This document shows positions 8,576 through 17,786 of a stretch of 41,273 nucleotides of DNA, piece after piece. The position numbers and the translations under genes were made by a program. The stretch spans positions 1 through 41,273 of the forward strand of contig JALXCB010000154.1 of NCBI GenBank assembly GCA_026991225.1, written 5' to 3'. The notes below the pieces were generated by a model. It ran no database searches. It was not told where the DNA came from and was given only the letters and a program-made list of their open reading frames with translations. Source of the DNA: Anaerolineae bacterium. GTDB taxonomy: Bacteria; Chloroflexota; Anaerolineae; J102. The first letter of the stretch is position 1; each line of letters opens with the position of its first letter.

Positions 8576-8773
8576 TCAACAAACATCTGATTGATCCCAA
8601 ATTTCCTCGTGGGTCAGTGTCTCGCCCCGATCGATTTCAGCCCGTCTTTCGCGAAGCTCCTCTCTGGTTTGTTGATATTTGGATTGTTCCAGAAGCAACT
8701 TGAGCAAATAAGCGACCTTCTCCTGATCTTCCTCATCTAATTTTTCGAGGAGACGCATATCGATAGCGTACAT
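8576..8773 (-). CDS. Small antitoxin-like protein, 65 aa
   Basis: A charged, helical 65-residue protein with an LLLEQSKYQQ core and a C-terminal GETLTHEEIWDQ, reminiscent of short antitoxins or toxin-antitoxin-associated proteins. GGAG lies about 10 bases before the ATG at 8773. No toxin gene is adjacent: polA is on one side and a MITE on the other, so if it is an antitoxin it is orphaned. The assignment is weak, but the ORF looks real from its RBS and amino acid content. Confidence 0.5.
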   Translation of the reverse strand: MYAIDMRLLEKLDEEDQEKVAYLLKLLLEQSKYQQTREELRERRAEIDRGETLTHEEIWDQSDVC

Positions 8774-8832
8774 TGTAAGAACTCCAGAACAGGATGTCTT
8801 TCGGCGCGGATAATCGACCTACGCCATGATTC

Positions 8833-9079
8833 TAAACTGAAAGCAAATTGAAACCAAGGCTTTTGGTTTGCATTGGATCATCCATGAAAGGCGATTCTCT
8901 GGCCGCGCTGCCGCCCGCAGGTGAACCTGCGGGCTAAAAACGACGCCCCATGAATGGGGCTACGGTGCATGTCGCGCGCCGCAGGAAGCCGGGTTCACCC
9001 GGCGTCGTTTCGTAGCCCGGAGCTTCAGCTCCGGGTGGCCGAGGCCGAAAACACCTGATTTCAAAATGCGTTTAGTTTA
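8833..9079. mobile_element. 247-bp MITE with REP-type hairpin core, copy 2
   Basis: Imperfect terminal inverted repeats (TAAACTGAAAGCAAATTG at the left; TAAACTAAACGCATTTTG reading inward from the right) bound four hairpins whose loops are all TGAA or its complement. GTAG sits at the foot of the last hairpin, as in classical REP sequences. The copy at 33531-33777 has the same length and differs at only two positions by eye. No ORF is inside and no clear target duplication was found. It fills most of the gap between the antitoxin-like gene and the amidase gene. Confidence 0.85.
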
Positions 9080-9183
9080 GCATTCACCCCTGCCCACGTC
9101 AATCTCGCCATTTTCCGAACCCCAATCGAATCTCATTTTATCCGTGTCCCTCTCATCCGTGTTGAACGAACAACGTTGCCCGC

Positions 9184-9210
9184 TGAATACTGCTCACTGA
9201 TTACTGATTC
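9184..9210. repeat. TCAGT-family heptamer array
   Basis: ACTGCTCACTGATTACTGATT, the complement of the CAGTAAT words, lies just upstream of the amidase start. Confidence 0.7.
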
Positions 9211-9219
9211 CTACCCTCC

Positions 9220-10059
9220 ATGCCACTCCTCATCCTCGTCCTTGCCCAAACCGACATCATCCTGGGCGACAAGGCCGCGAACCTCGCCCGGGCCGAACCC
9301 CTTATCGCCCGTGCGGCCGACGCCGGGGCCCGCCTCATCCTCTTCCCCGAGCTGTGGACCACGGGCTACGACCTGCCCCGGGCCTCCGAACTGGCCGAAC
9401 CCATCCCCGACGGCCCCACCGCCCGGCAGCTCGCGGCCTGGGCGCGGGCGCATGACCTGTGGATCGGCGGCTCCATGCTGGAGCGGGATGAACACGGCCG
9501 GGTTTACAACGCCGCGTGGCTGTTCGGGCCCGAGGGCGAGGCCGTGGGCCCCTATCGCAAGATCCACCGCTTCGGGCCCATGGCCGAGGACCGCTGGCTG
9601 GAGGCAGGGTGTGAGCCGGGACTGTTCGACCTGCCCTGGGGCAAAACGGGCGTGGCCATCTGCTATGACCTGCGCTTTCCCGAGCTCTTCCGCGGCTACG
9701 CCCTGGCCGGGGCCCGCCTCATCCTCCTCCCCAGCGAATGGCCTCATCCCCGCCTGCATCACTGGCGCACCCTGGTCCAGGCCCGGGCCATCGAAAACCA
9801 ATGCTTCGTGGCCGCGGTCAACCGCGTGGGCCAGGATCGGGACAACGCGTTTTGCGGGCACAGCATGGTGGTCGGGCCGTGGGGCGACGTCCTGGCCGAA
9901 GCCGGGGAATCGCCCAAGCTGTTGGTCGTCGAGCTCGATCTGGCCGAAGCCGACGCCGCCCGCCAACGCATCCCCGTCCTGCGCGACCGCCGCCCGGAAT
10001 GCTATCCGAGTTACACAGAGAGTCACAGAGACTCCACAGAGCCCACAGAGAAAACCTGA
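9220..10059 (+). CDS. Carbon-nitrogen hydrolase (nitrilase family), omega-amidase-like
   Basis: The catalytic triad of the nitrilase superfamily is visible as E44 (FPELW), K114 (YRKIH) and C148 (CYDLRFPEL). The overall length and the HHWRTLVQARAIENQCFV segment resemble small amidases such as omega-amidase (2-oxoglutaramate hydrolysis) and YafV. The substrate cannot be fixed from sequence. Homologues usually end near RRPECY; here the frame continues with a polar 17-residue tail, PSYTESHRDSTEPTEKT, encoded by CACAGAG repeat words (10009-10056). This tail is inferred to be repeat-derived. It lies 19 bp upstream of the epimerase gene. Confidence 0.9.
   Translation: MPLLILVLAQTDIILGDKAANLARAEPLIARAADAGARLILFPELWTTGYDLPRASELAEPIPDGPTARQLAAWARAHDLWIGGSMLERDEHGRVYNAAWLFGPEGEAVGPYRKIHRFGPMAEDRWLEAGCEPGLFDLPWGKTGVAICYDLRFPELFRGYALAGARLILLPSEWPHPRLHHWRTLVQARAIENQCFVAAVNRVGQDRDNAFCGHSMVVGPWGDVLAEAGESPKLLVVELDLAEADAARQRIPVLRDRRPECYPSYTESHRDSTEPTEKT
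10009..10056. repeat. CACAGAG-word repeat encoding a C-terminal tail
   Basis: TTACACAGAGAGTCACAGAG continues with more CACAGAG words at 9-10 base spacing. It is translated as the end of the amidase. Related words are at 30455-30560. Confidence 0.8.
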
Positions 10060-10078
10060 AAACTGCACACTTTGCCCT

Positions 10079-11080
10079 ATGGACGTTCAAGACAAAACCA
10101 TCCTCATCACTGGAGCCACGGGCTTCATCGGCGGGCATCTCGCCCGCAGGCTGCAAACCCAGGAGGACGCGCGGGTGCGGGCTTTAGTGCGCTCGCCGCA
10201 AAAGGCTGCGCCCCTGGCCGACCTGGGCATCGAGATCGTTCCCGGCGACATCACCGACCCGGACGCGGTGCGGGAAGCCACCCGCGGCGCGGACATCGTC
10301 TATCACGCTGCGGCCTGGGCCGATGAGCAGGGAGACAGGGACGCGGTTTGGGCGGTGAACGTGGGCGGGACGCAGCACATGGTGGACGCGGCCGTGGCCG
10401 AAGGCGTGGCCCGCTTCATTCACCTCAGCTCCTGCGCGGTCTACGGCTCCCTGCAGCAAATGGACATCGATGAGACCACGCCCACGCGCATGTCGGGCCG
10501 GGTGTATCACGATTCCAAGGTTGCGGCCGAAGAAGTCGTCTTTGCGGCCTACCGCGACCATGGTCTTCCCGTCGTCGTGGTCCGCCCCTCCCAGGTCTAT
10601 GGTCCTGGCTCCCCCCAATTCACTGTGCGGGTCATCGAGGCGGTGAAGGCGGGCAAAATCATCCTGGTGGATGGCGGCAAGCACTTCTTCAAACCCATCT
10701 ACATCGACAACCTCATCGACGCGCTGGTATTGTGCGCGACCGTGGACGATGCCGTGGGCGAGGCGATGAACATCACTGACGGGTATGTGGTCACCTGGCG
10801 GGAGTTCTTCGAGGCGTACGGGCGCATGGCGGGCGTGACCTCCTTCCCCTCTGCGCCCTACCCCGCGGCTTACGTCTACGCCATCTTCAAAGAAATGATG
10901 AGCAAAATCACGGGCAAGCGATCCAGCATCAACCGGGAAGTAGTCAAAACCTTCCACAGCCACAACAGCTTCAGCAACGCCAAGGCCCGCCGCATTCTGG
11001 GCTGGGAGCCCGCGGTGGATTTCGAGGAGGGGATGCGGCGCACGGAAGCCTGGTTGCGGGAGAATGGGTATCTGGATTGA
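10079..11080 (+). CDS. NAD-dependent epimerase/dehydratase (extended SDR)
   Basis: The 333-residue protein opens with the dinucleotide-binding motif LITGATGFIGGHLA and has the catalytic YHDSK and the segment RPSQVYGPGSPQ, as in nucleotide-sugar epimerases and 3-beta-HSD-like extended SDRs. The substrate is unknown. The start ATG 10079 directly precedes the first beta strand; the longer ORF in the track reads through noncoding sequence. The TGA stop abuts a dispersed element beginning AAAGCAGGC. Confidence 0.88.
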   Translation: MDVQDKTILITGATGFIGGHLARRLQTQEDARVRALVRSPQKAAPLADLGIEIVPGDITDPDAVREATRGADIVYHAAAWADEQGDRDAVWAVNVGGTQHMVDAAVAEGVARFIHLSSCAVYGSLQQMDIDETTPTRMSGRVYHDSKVAAEEVVFAAYRDHGLPVVVVRPSQVYGPGSPQFTVRVIEAVKAGKIILVDGGKHFFKPIYIDNLIDALVLCATVDDAVGEAMNITDGYVVTWREFFEAYGRMAGVTSFPSAPYPAAYVYAIFKEMMSKITGKRSSINREVVKTFHSHNSFSNAKARRILGWEPAVDFEEGMRRTEAWLRENGYLD

Positions 11081-11250
11081 AAGCAGGCCCGCGCCGATAC
11101 CGATGAAAATGTTTCGCGGCCAGGGTGGCGTGGGAAGACGAAGACGTGACGAGTGAAACGTGATGCGTGAGGACATGACGTTTCACGTTTGACGTTTTAC
11201 GTCTGTTGTAGACTCGCCCAGCCTCGGCCTGGCGATCCTCAATCCTAATC
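11081..11250. repeat. Composite dispersed element (ACCGATGAAAA ends, heptamer centre)
   Basis: It begins right after the epimerase stop with AAGCAGGCCCGCGCCGATACCG, continues through TTCGCGGCCAGGGTGG, carries ACGTGA/ACGTTTC heptamers as inverted arms at about 11142-11205, and ends with GTAGACTCGCCCAGCCTCGG. The same order in the other orientation is at 22080-22320. Confidence 0.75.
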
Positions 11251-11266
11251 CTGATCCTACTTCTAT

Positions 11267-11884
11267 TTACCCAAGCAGCCCCTCCACCCGCTCCCGAATC
11301 TGCGCTTGAATCGCCTCCACCGGCTGATCGGCGTCGATGACCAGCCAGCGGTCGGGATTCTGTTTTGCCAGTGCGAGATAGCCCGCCCGCACCCGTTTGT
11401 GGAAGTCGATGGCCTGGGCCTCCATGCGGTTCCACTCCTCGGGCGTGGCCGCCTTGCGCCGCAGGCCCGTTTCCACGTCCAGGTCGAGATAGATGGTGAG
11501 ATCGGGCCAGAGGCCGCCCGTGGCGAATTCGGTGATCTGGAGGAGATCGTCCAGGGGCAGGCCGTGGCCGTAGCCCTGATAGGCCAGGGTGCTGTCCGCG
11601 AAACGGTCGCAGATGACGATCCAGCCCTCTTCCAGGCGGGGACGGATGACCTCGCGCACGATCTGGGCCCGGGCCGCGGAGAAGAGCAGGATTTCGGCTT
11701 CGGGCGTCATCTCCGTATTGTCGGGATTGAGGAGGATGGCCCGGACCTGCTCGCCGATCGCCGTACCTCCAGGTTCACGCGTCAGCAGCGCCCGCTCCGT
11801 GCGCGTCTGCAGCCACGCCATGAGCAATTTGATCTGCGTGGTCTTGCCGCTGCCTTCGATGCCTTCGAATGTGATGAATGTCAC
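11267..11884 (-). CDS. tmk: Thymidylate kinase
   Basis: The 205-residue protein starts MTFITFEGIEGSGKTTQ (P-loop), with the DR(F/Y) motif CDRFADSTLAYQGYG and an Arg-containing lid region (LRRKAATPEEWNRME). It phosphorylates dTMP to dTDP in dTTP synthesis. The length is normal. It is transcribed alone on the minus strand, convergent with the epimerase gene. Confidence 0.95.
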   Translation of the reverse strand: MTFITFEGIEGSGKTTQIKLLMAWLQTRTERALLTREPGGTAIGEQVRAILLNPDNTEMTPEAEILLFSAARAQIVREVIRPRLEEGWIVICDRFADSTLAYQGYGHGLPLDDLLQITEFATGGLWPDLTIYLDLDVETGLRRKAATPEEWNRMEAQAIDFHKRVRAGYLALAKQNPDRWLVIDADQPVEAIQAQIRERVEGLLG

Positions 11885-12021
11885 GATGCCGGGATGGAGA
11901 GAGTGAGAACGTTACTTCATTCTACACGGGGATGCGGGAAAATGAGAACTGGCGCGCTTGGGCGGGAGGGGTGCGTGGGGCTTTGAAGCCATCGAAAAGT
12001 TGCACGATATGGTGAACCAGT

Positions 12022-12164
12022 GTAACTGCTAAGATAGTTGGTCCCAATCTCCCTTTTTCGCCACGAAAACACGAAGGAAACGAAGACACGAAGTCATTCA
12101 AAAAGGATTTTATCCGTGTTTCTTCGTATCCGTATTGAGTCAAAAGGGCTACGTTAGTAGTTAC
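12022..12164. mobile_element. IS66-like MITE (GTAACTGCTAA ends), copy 1
   Basis: The left end GTAACTGCTAAG and right end TTAGTAGTTAC are inverted. The interior holds ACACGAAG words and a TTTTATCCGTGTTTC segment shared with the copy at 24988-25129. No 8-bp target duplication remains at this copy. It lies in the region between tmk and the hydrogenase operon. Confidence 0.75.
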
Positions 12165-12242
12165 CCTCTTTTCATCCTTCCCAACACGGACGCACCCGCT
12201 GTGGCAAAAGATATGCCTTTTTCGGAATATATCCCCTGATTT

Positions 12243-12258
12243 TGTGATCTGGGTCATA
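12243..12258 (+). promoter_or_regulatory. Possible CRP/FNR-like operator upstream of the hydrogenase operon
   Basis: TGTGATCTGGGTCATA fits TGTGA-N6-TCACA with one mismatch. It is about 175 bp upstream of the first operon gene. A single short match in a 270-bp region could be chance. Confidence 0.3.
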
Positions 12259-12432
12259 GCCGCGCGGGAGGTTTCTGATAGAAGATGAATGAGAGGCAGG
12301 AGGGCGGTTGTCAATAGAAGCATCCGCGGCGATTTCATGCCCGAACCGACTCCCTCCACGCCCGAAACGCCCCAAGCAAACGCGCCATCCTCTTTCAGCA
12401 AGAGGTTGGCTGTCCGAAATCAGGAGGCTGTT

Positions 12433-12906
12433 ATGTCGTCTGAAACCACCCTTCAGGCGCTCCAGGAACTGGATTTTACGCGCGATCTGCCGCCGGAGCA
12501 GATGGAGAAACTGGCAGCGCTGGCCTTCGAGGTGCATTTTCCGGAGAATTTCACCATCTTTCGGGAGCTGGAAGCGGGGGAGTTGATTTATTTGATCAAA
12601 AGCGGCCAGGTGGCGCTCTTCGTGCGCGTCCCCGGCAAAGGCCGCACCACCATCCTCACCCTGGGGCCGGGGGAGCTGCTGGGCTGGTCGTCGCTGTTCC
12701 CCTCGGGCCGAAAGACTGCCAGCGCCCGCACCACGACCCCGGTGGAGGCCATCGCCTTCAACGCCGCGCAGCTCCGCGAGGCCATGGAAGAGGACAACGC
12801 CCTCTGCTGCTCCCTGCTCTGGCGGGTGACGCAAATCATCGCCAGCCGCCTCAAAGCCACGCGGTTGCAACTGCTGGACATCTACGCGCCCAGCCAGGAA
12901 CATTGA
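12433..12906 (+). CDS. Cyclic nucleotide-binding domain protein without HTH, hydrogenase-linked
   Basis: The 157-residue protein has a cNMP-binding fold: LPPEQMEKLAALAFEVHFPE, then EAGELIYLIKSGQVAL, and a phosphate-binding-cassette-like stretch LGPGELLGWSSLFPSG. It ends shortly after the dimerisation helix, so it lacks the winged helix of Crp/Fnr. The start at 12433 is set by AGGAGG five bases upstream; an upstream ATG (12337) would add a low-complexity leader. It is 12 bp before the hydrogenase beta subunit gene and probably co-transcribed. Similar single-domain proteins often accompany group 3b hydrogenase genes. It may sense a ligand or regulate the enzyme by contact, not by binding DNA. 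Confidence 0.85.
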   Translation: MSSETTLQALQELDFTRDLPPEQMEKLAALAFEVHFPENFTIFRELEAGELIYLIKSGQVALFVRVPGKGRTTILTLGPGELLGWSSLFPSGRKTASARTTTPVEAIAFNAAQLREAMEEDNALCCSLLWRVTQIIASRLKATRLQLLDIYAPSQEH

Positions 12907-12918
12907 GGAGGAAACATC

Positions 12919-14037
12919 ATGCCAGAACTGACGCCAACCATTGGCGCTTTTGTCAGTATCGAAAAAGGGCGTCTTCAAAACGTGATGGACGCCCTCAAAG
13001 CCGCCGGTTACACCCTGGTGGGCCCGACCCTGGATGAAGGGGCCATCGTCTACGATGAGATCGAAGGCGTCGCTGACCTGCCTCGGGGCTGGACCGACCG
13101 CCAGGAGCCCGCATCCTACCGTCTTCAGCGCCGGGAGGACGACGCCTATTTCGGTTATGTGGTGGGCCCCCACTCATGGAAGAAATTTCTGCTGCCGCCC
13201 AGGCGGACGCTGATGCGCGTGGTGAAGAAGGAGGGCGCTTTCGTGGTGGTGGATGAGGAGGAACCGGCCCCGCGCTACGCCTTCATCGGCGTGCGGGGAT
13301 GCGAGATGCAGGCGATTCATATCCAGGATCGGGTGTTTCTGGGCGGGCCGTATCAGGACCCGGGCTATCGGGCCCGACGGCAGCAGGCCTTCGTGCTGGC
13401 GGTCAATTGCACCGAGCCCGGCGGAACCTGCTTCTGCGCCTCCATGGGAACGGGCCCGGAAGTGGGGCTGGGTTACGACCTCGCCCTCACCGAGCTGGAT
13501 GACATCTTCATCGTGGAGATCGGCTCGGAACTGGGCGCGACGATGATGCGGGAGACCGACTGGCGGCCCGCGGGCGCGTTCGAACTGCAACAAGCCCGGG
13601 ACGCGTTGGCCGAAGCCCGACGCAACATGGGCCGCCAACTGGACACCACCGACCTGCCCAACCTGCTCTACAAGAACCTGGAACACGCCCGCTGGGACCA
13701 GGTGGCGGATCGCTGCCTCTCCTGCGGCAACTGCACCATGGTCTGCCCCACCTGCTTCTGCCAGGACGTGCTGGACGTGAGCGATCTGAAGGGGGAGACC
13801 TTTGAGCGGGTGTGGGTGTGGGATTCCTGCTTCTCCATCGACTACTCCCATGTCCACGGCGGCAATATCCGCCCGCACACCCGGGCCCGCTATCGCCAAT
13901 GGCTCACTCACAAATTCGCATCCTGGATCGATCAATTCGGCGTCATCGGCTGCGTCGGCTGCGGTCGCTGCATCACCTGGTGCCCGGTGGGCATCGACGT
14001 CACCGAAGAGATCGACGCCATTCGAGGGGAGGTTTGA
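12919..14037 (+). CDS. hydB: [NiFe] hydrogenase (group 3b) iron-sulfur beta subunit
   Basis: The 372-residue protein is like the beta subunit of sulfhydrogenase I. Its C-terminal third carries two ferredoxin-type [4Fe-4S] motifs, CLSCGNCTMVCPTCF and CVGCGRCITWCP, which pass electrons between the small subunit and the flavoprotein. A middle segment, CTEPGGTCFCASMGTGP, adds further cysteines. A strong AGGAGG lies before ATG 12919. Next gene starts 2 bp after its stop. Group 3b enzymes are cytoplasmic, bidirectional, and couple H2 to NADP(H); some also reduce polysulfide. Confidence 0.92.
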   Translation: MPELTPTIGAFVSIEKGRLQNVMDALKAAGYTLVGPTLDEGAIVYDEIEGVADLPRGWTDRQEPASYRLQRREDDAYFGYVVGPHSWKKFLLPPRRTLMRVVKKEGAFVVVDEEEPAPRYAFIGVRGCEMQAIHIQDRVFLGGPYQDPGYRARRQQAFVLAVNCTEPGGTCFCASMGTGPEVGLGYDLALTELDDIFIVEIGSELGATMMRETDWRPAGAFELQQARDALAEARRNMGRQLDTTDLPNLLYKNLEHARWDQVADRCLSCGNCTMVCPTCFCQDVLDVSDLKGETFERVWVWDSCFSIDYSHVHGGNIRPHTRARYRQWLTHKFASWIDQFGVIGCVGCGRCITWCPVGIDVTEEIDAIRGEV

Positions 14038-14039
14038 TC

Positions 14040-14909
14040 ATGCTGAATACGATGACGACCCCGACGGCTCCGGTGCCCCATCCCGGCCCCATGCTCACCT
14101 TTCCCGCCCGCATCCTGGAGATCAAAGAGGAAGCCTACGCCATCGCCACTTATCAGATCGCTTTCGAGAGCGAGGCCGTGCGAAAAACCTATCGCTTCAG
14201 GCCCGGCCAGTTCAACATGCTCTACCTGCCCGGCATTGGCGAAGTTCCCATCTCCATGAGCTCCGACCCGGCGGAGTCCGAGGTCATCGGTCACACCATC
14301 CGCTACGCGGGCAACGTCACCCGCGCCATCAGCCGTTTGCAGACGGGAGACGTCATCGGCGTGCGCGGACCCTATGGCAGCTACTGGCCCATGGAGCGGC
14401 TCATCGGCGACGATCTCTGCATCGTCACCGGCGGCATTGGCCTCGCGCCCCTGCGTCCGGTCATCTACCACGTTCTGCGCCATCGGGAGCAATACGGGCG
14501 GGTTTACCTGCTCTATGGCGCTCGCACCCCCAAGGACATGCTTTACACCGATGAGTATGAGGCGTGGAAGCAGCAGGGGATTCAGATTCTGCTGACCGTC
14601 GACCGGGCCGATCCATCGTGGCGGGGGAATGTGGGCGTCGTGCCCATGCTCTTCTATCAATTGCGATTGGACCCCAAGAAAACGGCGGTGCTCACCTGCG
14701 GGCCGGAAATCATGATCCACTTCGTCATCTACGAAGCCCTGGCCCGCCGCATCTCCAAAGAGCGCATTTACGTGTCCATGGAGCGCAACATGAAATGCGG
14801 CGTGGGCCTGTGCGGCCATTGCCAGTTCGGCCCCGCGTTCGTGTGCAAAGAAGGCCCGGTCTTCGCCTATGCCGCCATCGAACCCTTCTTCGGTGTGGAG
14901 GAATTCTGA
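14040..14909 (+). CDS. hydG: [NiFe] hydrogenase (group 3b) FAD/NAD(P)-binding gamma subunit
   Basis: The 289-residue ferredoxin reductase-like protein has the flavin-binding segment [12 protein letters not shown], the nucleotide-binding [11 protein letters not shown], and C-terminal cysteines [17 protein letters not shown] for a [2Fe-2S] cluster. It exchanges electrons with NAD(P)(H). The start is ATG 14040 with GGGGAGG upstream; the ORF track start at 13812 is too long. The stop TGA overlaps the next start as TGATG. Confidence 0.92.
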   Translation: MLNTMTTPTAPVPHPGPMLTFPARILEIKEEAYAIATYQIAFESEAVRKTYRFRPGQFNMLYLPGIGEVPISMSSDPAESEVIGHTIRYAGNVTRAISRLQTGDVIGVRGPYGSYWPMERLIGDDLCIVTGGIGLAPLRPVIYHVLRHREQYGRVYLLYGARTPKDMLYTDEYEAWKQQGIQILLTVDRADPSWRGNVGVVPMLFYQLRLDPKKTAVLTCGPEIMIHFVIYEALARRISKERIYVSMERNMKCGVGLCGHCQFGPAFVCKEGPVFAYAAIEPFFGVEEF

Positions 14910-15724
14910 TGAAAGCGCCCAAACGAAAAATCAAACCCGAAAAACGGACCAAACCCAAGCTGGCGGTGATCAAGTTCACCTCTTGCGATGGCTGCCAGCT
15001 TTCCCTGCTCGACGCCGAAGATGCGTTGCTGGACGTGGCCGACGCCGTGGAGATCGCCTACTTCGTCGAAGCCCGGGATCGCCGCCTGCCCGGCCCCTAC
15101 GACGTCACCCTGGTGGAGGGCTCCATCTCCATGCCCGAACACATCGAGCAGATCCAGGAGATTCGGGAGCAGTCGAAATTCCTCATCGCCATCGGCGCCT
15201 GCGCCACCGCGGGCGGCATCCAGGCCCTGCGCAACTGGCGGAACGTGGATGACTTCGTGCGCATGGTCTACGCCCATCCCGAATACATCGACACGCTGGA
15301 AACATCGACGCCCATCAGCGAGTACGTGCAGGTGGATTTCGAGCTGCGGGGCTGCCCCATCAACAAACACCAGTTGCTCGACGTGGTGACCTCGCTGCTC
15401 ATCGGCAAACAGCCCCGCACGCCCACCTACAGCGTGTGCATGGAGTGCAAACGCCGGGGCACGCCCTGCGTCATGGTCTCGAAGGGCGTTCCCTGCCTGG
15501 GGCCCGTAACCCAGGCGGGGTGCAACGCCATCTGCCCGTCGGTGAATCGGGGCTGCTTCGGCTGCTACGGGCCCATGGAAGCGCCCAACACCGAATCTCT
15601 TGGGCAGCATCTGCTGGATATCGGCGCAGCCCCCGGTGAGGTCGTGCGTTTGTTCCGCAATTTCAGCGGCTATGCGGAGGACTTCCGCCTGGCCAGCGAC
15701 GCTTTTGAGGAGATGATGGCATGA
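14909..15724 (+). CDS. hydD: [NiFe] hydrogenase (group 3b) small (delta) subunit
   Basis: The 271-residue small subunit has [16 protein letters not shown], with the proximal cluster cysteines, then [11 protein letters not shown], and a C-terminal cysteine-rich half ([28 protein letters not shown]) for further [4Fe-4S] clusters. It has no twin-arginine signal, so the enzyme is cytoplasmic, as expected for group 3. It begins with a lysine-rich N-terminus ([16 protein letters not shown]). The start ATG 14909 overlaps the gamma stop; the end overlaps the large subunit start as ATGA. Confidence 0.94.
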   Translation: MKAPKRKIKPEKRTKPKLAVIKFTSCDGCQLSLLDAEDALLDVADAVEIAYFVEARDRRLPGPYDVTLVEGSISMPEHIEQIQEIREQSKFLIAIGACATAGGIQALRNWRNVDDFVRMVYAHPEYIDTLETSTPISEYVQVDFELRGCPINKHQLLDVVTSLLIGKQPRTPTYSVCMECKRRGTPCVMVSKGVPCLGPVTQAGCNAICPSVNRGCFGCYGPMEAPNTESLGQHLLDIGAAPGEVVRLFRNFSGYAEDFRLASDAFEEMMA

Positions 15725-17016
15725 CTACGCTACGAATCGACGTCCCCTACATGGCCCGGGTCGAGGGCGAGGGCGCGCTGAACATCATCGTCGAAGATGG
15801 CGAGATCAAGCACCTGGAGCTGAACATCTTCGAGCCGCCCCGCTTTTTCGAGGCCTTTCTGCGCGGACGCCATTTCATGGAAGCGCCCGACATCACCGCC
15901 CGCATCTGCGGCATCTGCCCGGTGGCCTATCAGATGAGCTCCTCCCACGCCATCGAGAAAATCCTGGGCGTCCAGATTTCTCCGGAGATCCGGGCGCTGC
16001 GGCGGCTGCTCTATTGCGCCGAATGGATCGAGAGCCACGCCCTCCATATCTACCTGCTCCACGCGCCCGACTTCCTGGGCTACGAAAGCGCCATCTCCAT
16101 GGCCGCGGACCCGGCCCTGCGTCCGGCGGTGGAGATGGGCCTGCGCATGAAAAAGATTGGCAACGATCTGCTGGCCCTCATCGGCGGCCGGGAGATCCAT
16201 CCCCTCTCGCCCACGGTGGGTGGCTTCTACCGCGCACCCACCCGCAAGGAGCTGCTGGCCCTGAAGCCGGAGCTGGAGTGGGGCCTGGAGGCCTCCATCA
16301 AGACCGTGGCCTGGACCGCCACCCTGGACTTCCCCGACTTCGAGCCCGATTACGAGCTGGTCTCCCTGCGCCATCCCGACGAATACCCCATGAACGAGGG
16401 CCGGGTGGTGAGCAACCTGGGGCTGGACATCCCCATGGAGGCGTTCGAGGAGCATTTCATCGACGACCATGTGCCCCATTCCAACGCGGTGCACGTGTAT
16501 CATCGCGACCACGGCAGCTATCTCACCGGCCCCCTGGCCCGGCTCAACCTGAATCTGGACAAACTCACGCCCCTGGCGAAGCAGGCCCTGGAGGAGACGG
16601 GCCACCAATTCCCCAGCCGCAACCCCTTCAAGAGCATCGTCGCCCGGGCCGTGGAGGTCGTGCTGGCCTATGAGGAGGCCCTGCGCATCATCGATGCGTA
16701 CGTGCGGCCCGAGCCCAGCCGCATCGAAGCCGAACCCAGGGCGGGCTGGGGCTGTCACATCACCGAAGCCCCGCGCGGGATGCTCTACCACCGCTACGAA
16801 CTGGACGACCAGGGGCTCATCCTCTCATGCCGCATCGACGCCCCCACCGCCCAGAACCTGAAGCGCATGGAGGACGACCTGTGGGCCTTCGTGCCCCAGG
16901 TGCTGGCACTGCCCCACGACGAGGCCACCCTGCGCTGCGAGCAACTGGTGCGCAACTACGACCCCTGCATCAGTTGCGCCACCCACTTCCTGAAGCTGAA
17001 TGTCGTCGAAAAATGA
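15721..17016 (+). CDS. hydA: [NiFe] hydrogenase (group 3b) large catalytic (alpha) subunit
   Basis: The 431-residue subunit carries both NiFe-binding motifs: [12 protein letters not shown] (C63, C66) and DPCISCATH (C416, C419, H422). The nine residues after H422 (FLKLNVVEK) are the expected C-terminal peptide removed by the maturation protease encoded next. All four metal-ligand cysteines are present, so the enzyme should be active. The gene overlaps both neighbours. Confidence 0.95.
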   Translation: MTTLRIDVPYMARVEGEGALNIIVEDGEIKHLELNIFEPPRFFEAFLRGRHFMEAPDITARICGICPVAYQMSSSHAIEKILGVQISPEIRALRRLLYCAEWIESHALHIYLLHAPDFLGYESAISMAADPALRPAVEMGLRMKKIGNDLLALIGGREIHPLSPTVGGFYRAPTRKELLALKPELEWGLEASIKTVAWTATLDFPDFEPDYELVSLRHPDEYPMNEGRVVSNLGLDIPMEAFEEHFIDDHVPHSNAVHVYHRDHGSYLTGPLARLNLNLDKLTPLAKQALEETGHQFPSRNPFKSIVARAVEVVLAYEEALRIIDAYVRPEPSRIEAEPRAGWGCHITEAPRGMLYHRYELDDQGLILSCRIDAPTAQNLKRMEDDLWAFVPQVLALPHDEATLRCEQLVRNYDPCISCATHFLKLNVVEK

Positions 17017-17512
17017 GACGCGGCGCGCCTGGAGCGCCCTCCTCCTCGGCATTGGCAACGAGTGGGCCTCGGATGACGGCGTCGGGCCCGAGGTCGTGCG
17101 CCGGGTGAAAGCCTGGTGGGAAGGGTTGGAGAGGAATGCGACGGGTGAGGTCGGGTTCGTCATCATGGCCCAACCCGACCTCGCTCTGCTCGACCTGCTG
17201 GCGGACTGCGACCGGGTCATCATCGTGGATGCGGTGCGCAGCGGCGCGCCGCCGGGCACGCTGCACCGCCAGGCGTGGGAGGCGGGGATGCTGGGAGACA
17301 GGGGCGTCGAGCGGGCCTCGTCCCACGGGTTCGGCGTGCGGGAGCTGCTGGACATGGCCCGGGCCCTGGGCAAACTGCCCCCGCGGGTGGAGTTGTGGGG
17401 CGTTGAGGCCGCGTCCACCGCGCCCGGACGGGGCCTGACGCCGCGAGTGGCTGAAGCAGTAGAATCAACCGCGCAGGCGCTCGCAGAATATCTTGCAAAC
17501 TTATCCCCCTGA
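17000..17512 (+). CDS. Hydrogenase maturation protease (HyaD/HycI family)
   Basis: The 170-residue endopeptidase starts with [20 protein letters not shown], the family motif with the nickel-sensing acidic residues, and has the segment [14 protein letters not shown]. It trims the large subunit C-terminus after nickel insertion. The gene overlaps hydA by 17 bp in another frame, implying coupled expression. The general hyp genes are not in the window. Confidence 0.92.
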   Translation: MSSKNETRRAWSALLLGIGNEWASDDGVGPEVVRRVKAWWEGLERNATGEVGFVIMAQPDLALLDLLADCDRVIIVDAVRSGAPPGTLHRQAWEAGMLGDRGVERASSHGFGVRELLDMARALGKLPPRVELWGVEAASTAPGRGLTPRVAEAVESTAQALAEYLANLSP

Positions 17513-17536
17513 CAATCGATGCTGTATCGCATCACG

Positions 17537-17665
17537 TGCGTTTCAATTCGCCGCGGATGACGCTGATGCGACAGATCAGCGCGGATTTTCACTGAAAAAG
17601 GATAGCGTCCTCCTGAATAATCCGCGGAAATCCGTGGCATCCGGGTTATCCGCGGCGAGTTTCAA
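17537..17665. repeat. Inverted repeat with TCGCCGCGGAT arms
   Basis: The arms TTTCAATTCGCCGCGGAT and ATCCGCGGCGAGTTTCAA are nearly perfect complements, about 90 bp apart, with GCGGATTT/AATCCGCGG words between. It is related in style to the CGCAGAT family. The rest of the 17513-17786 gap shows nothing else. Confidence 0.7.
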
Positions 17666-17786
17666 CTCCCAATGCGATGATTCCGAGCTTTGACGAAGCC
17701 AAAGTGCATGACAGCCTCTAAGCGGTAGGTCAGACAATTGAAAAGGCCGCTTGTGCACCCACCCCCACCGACATCAAGGTTTCCAA

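Noticed and set aside
8900-9040. Riboswitch or structured ncRNA
   Set aside because: The same structure is dispersed with TIRs in several contexts, so a mobile element explains it better.
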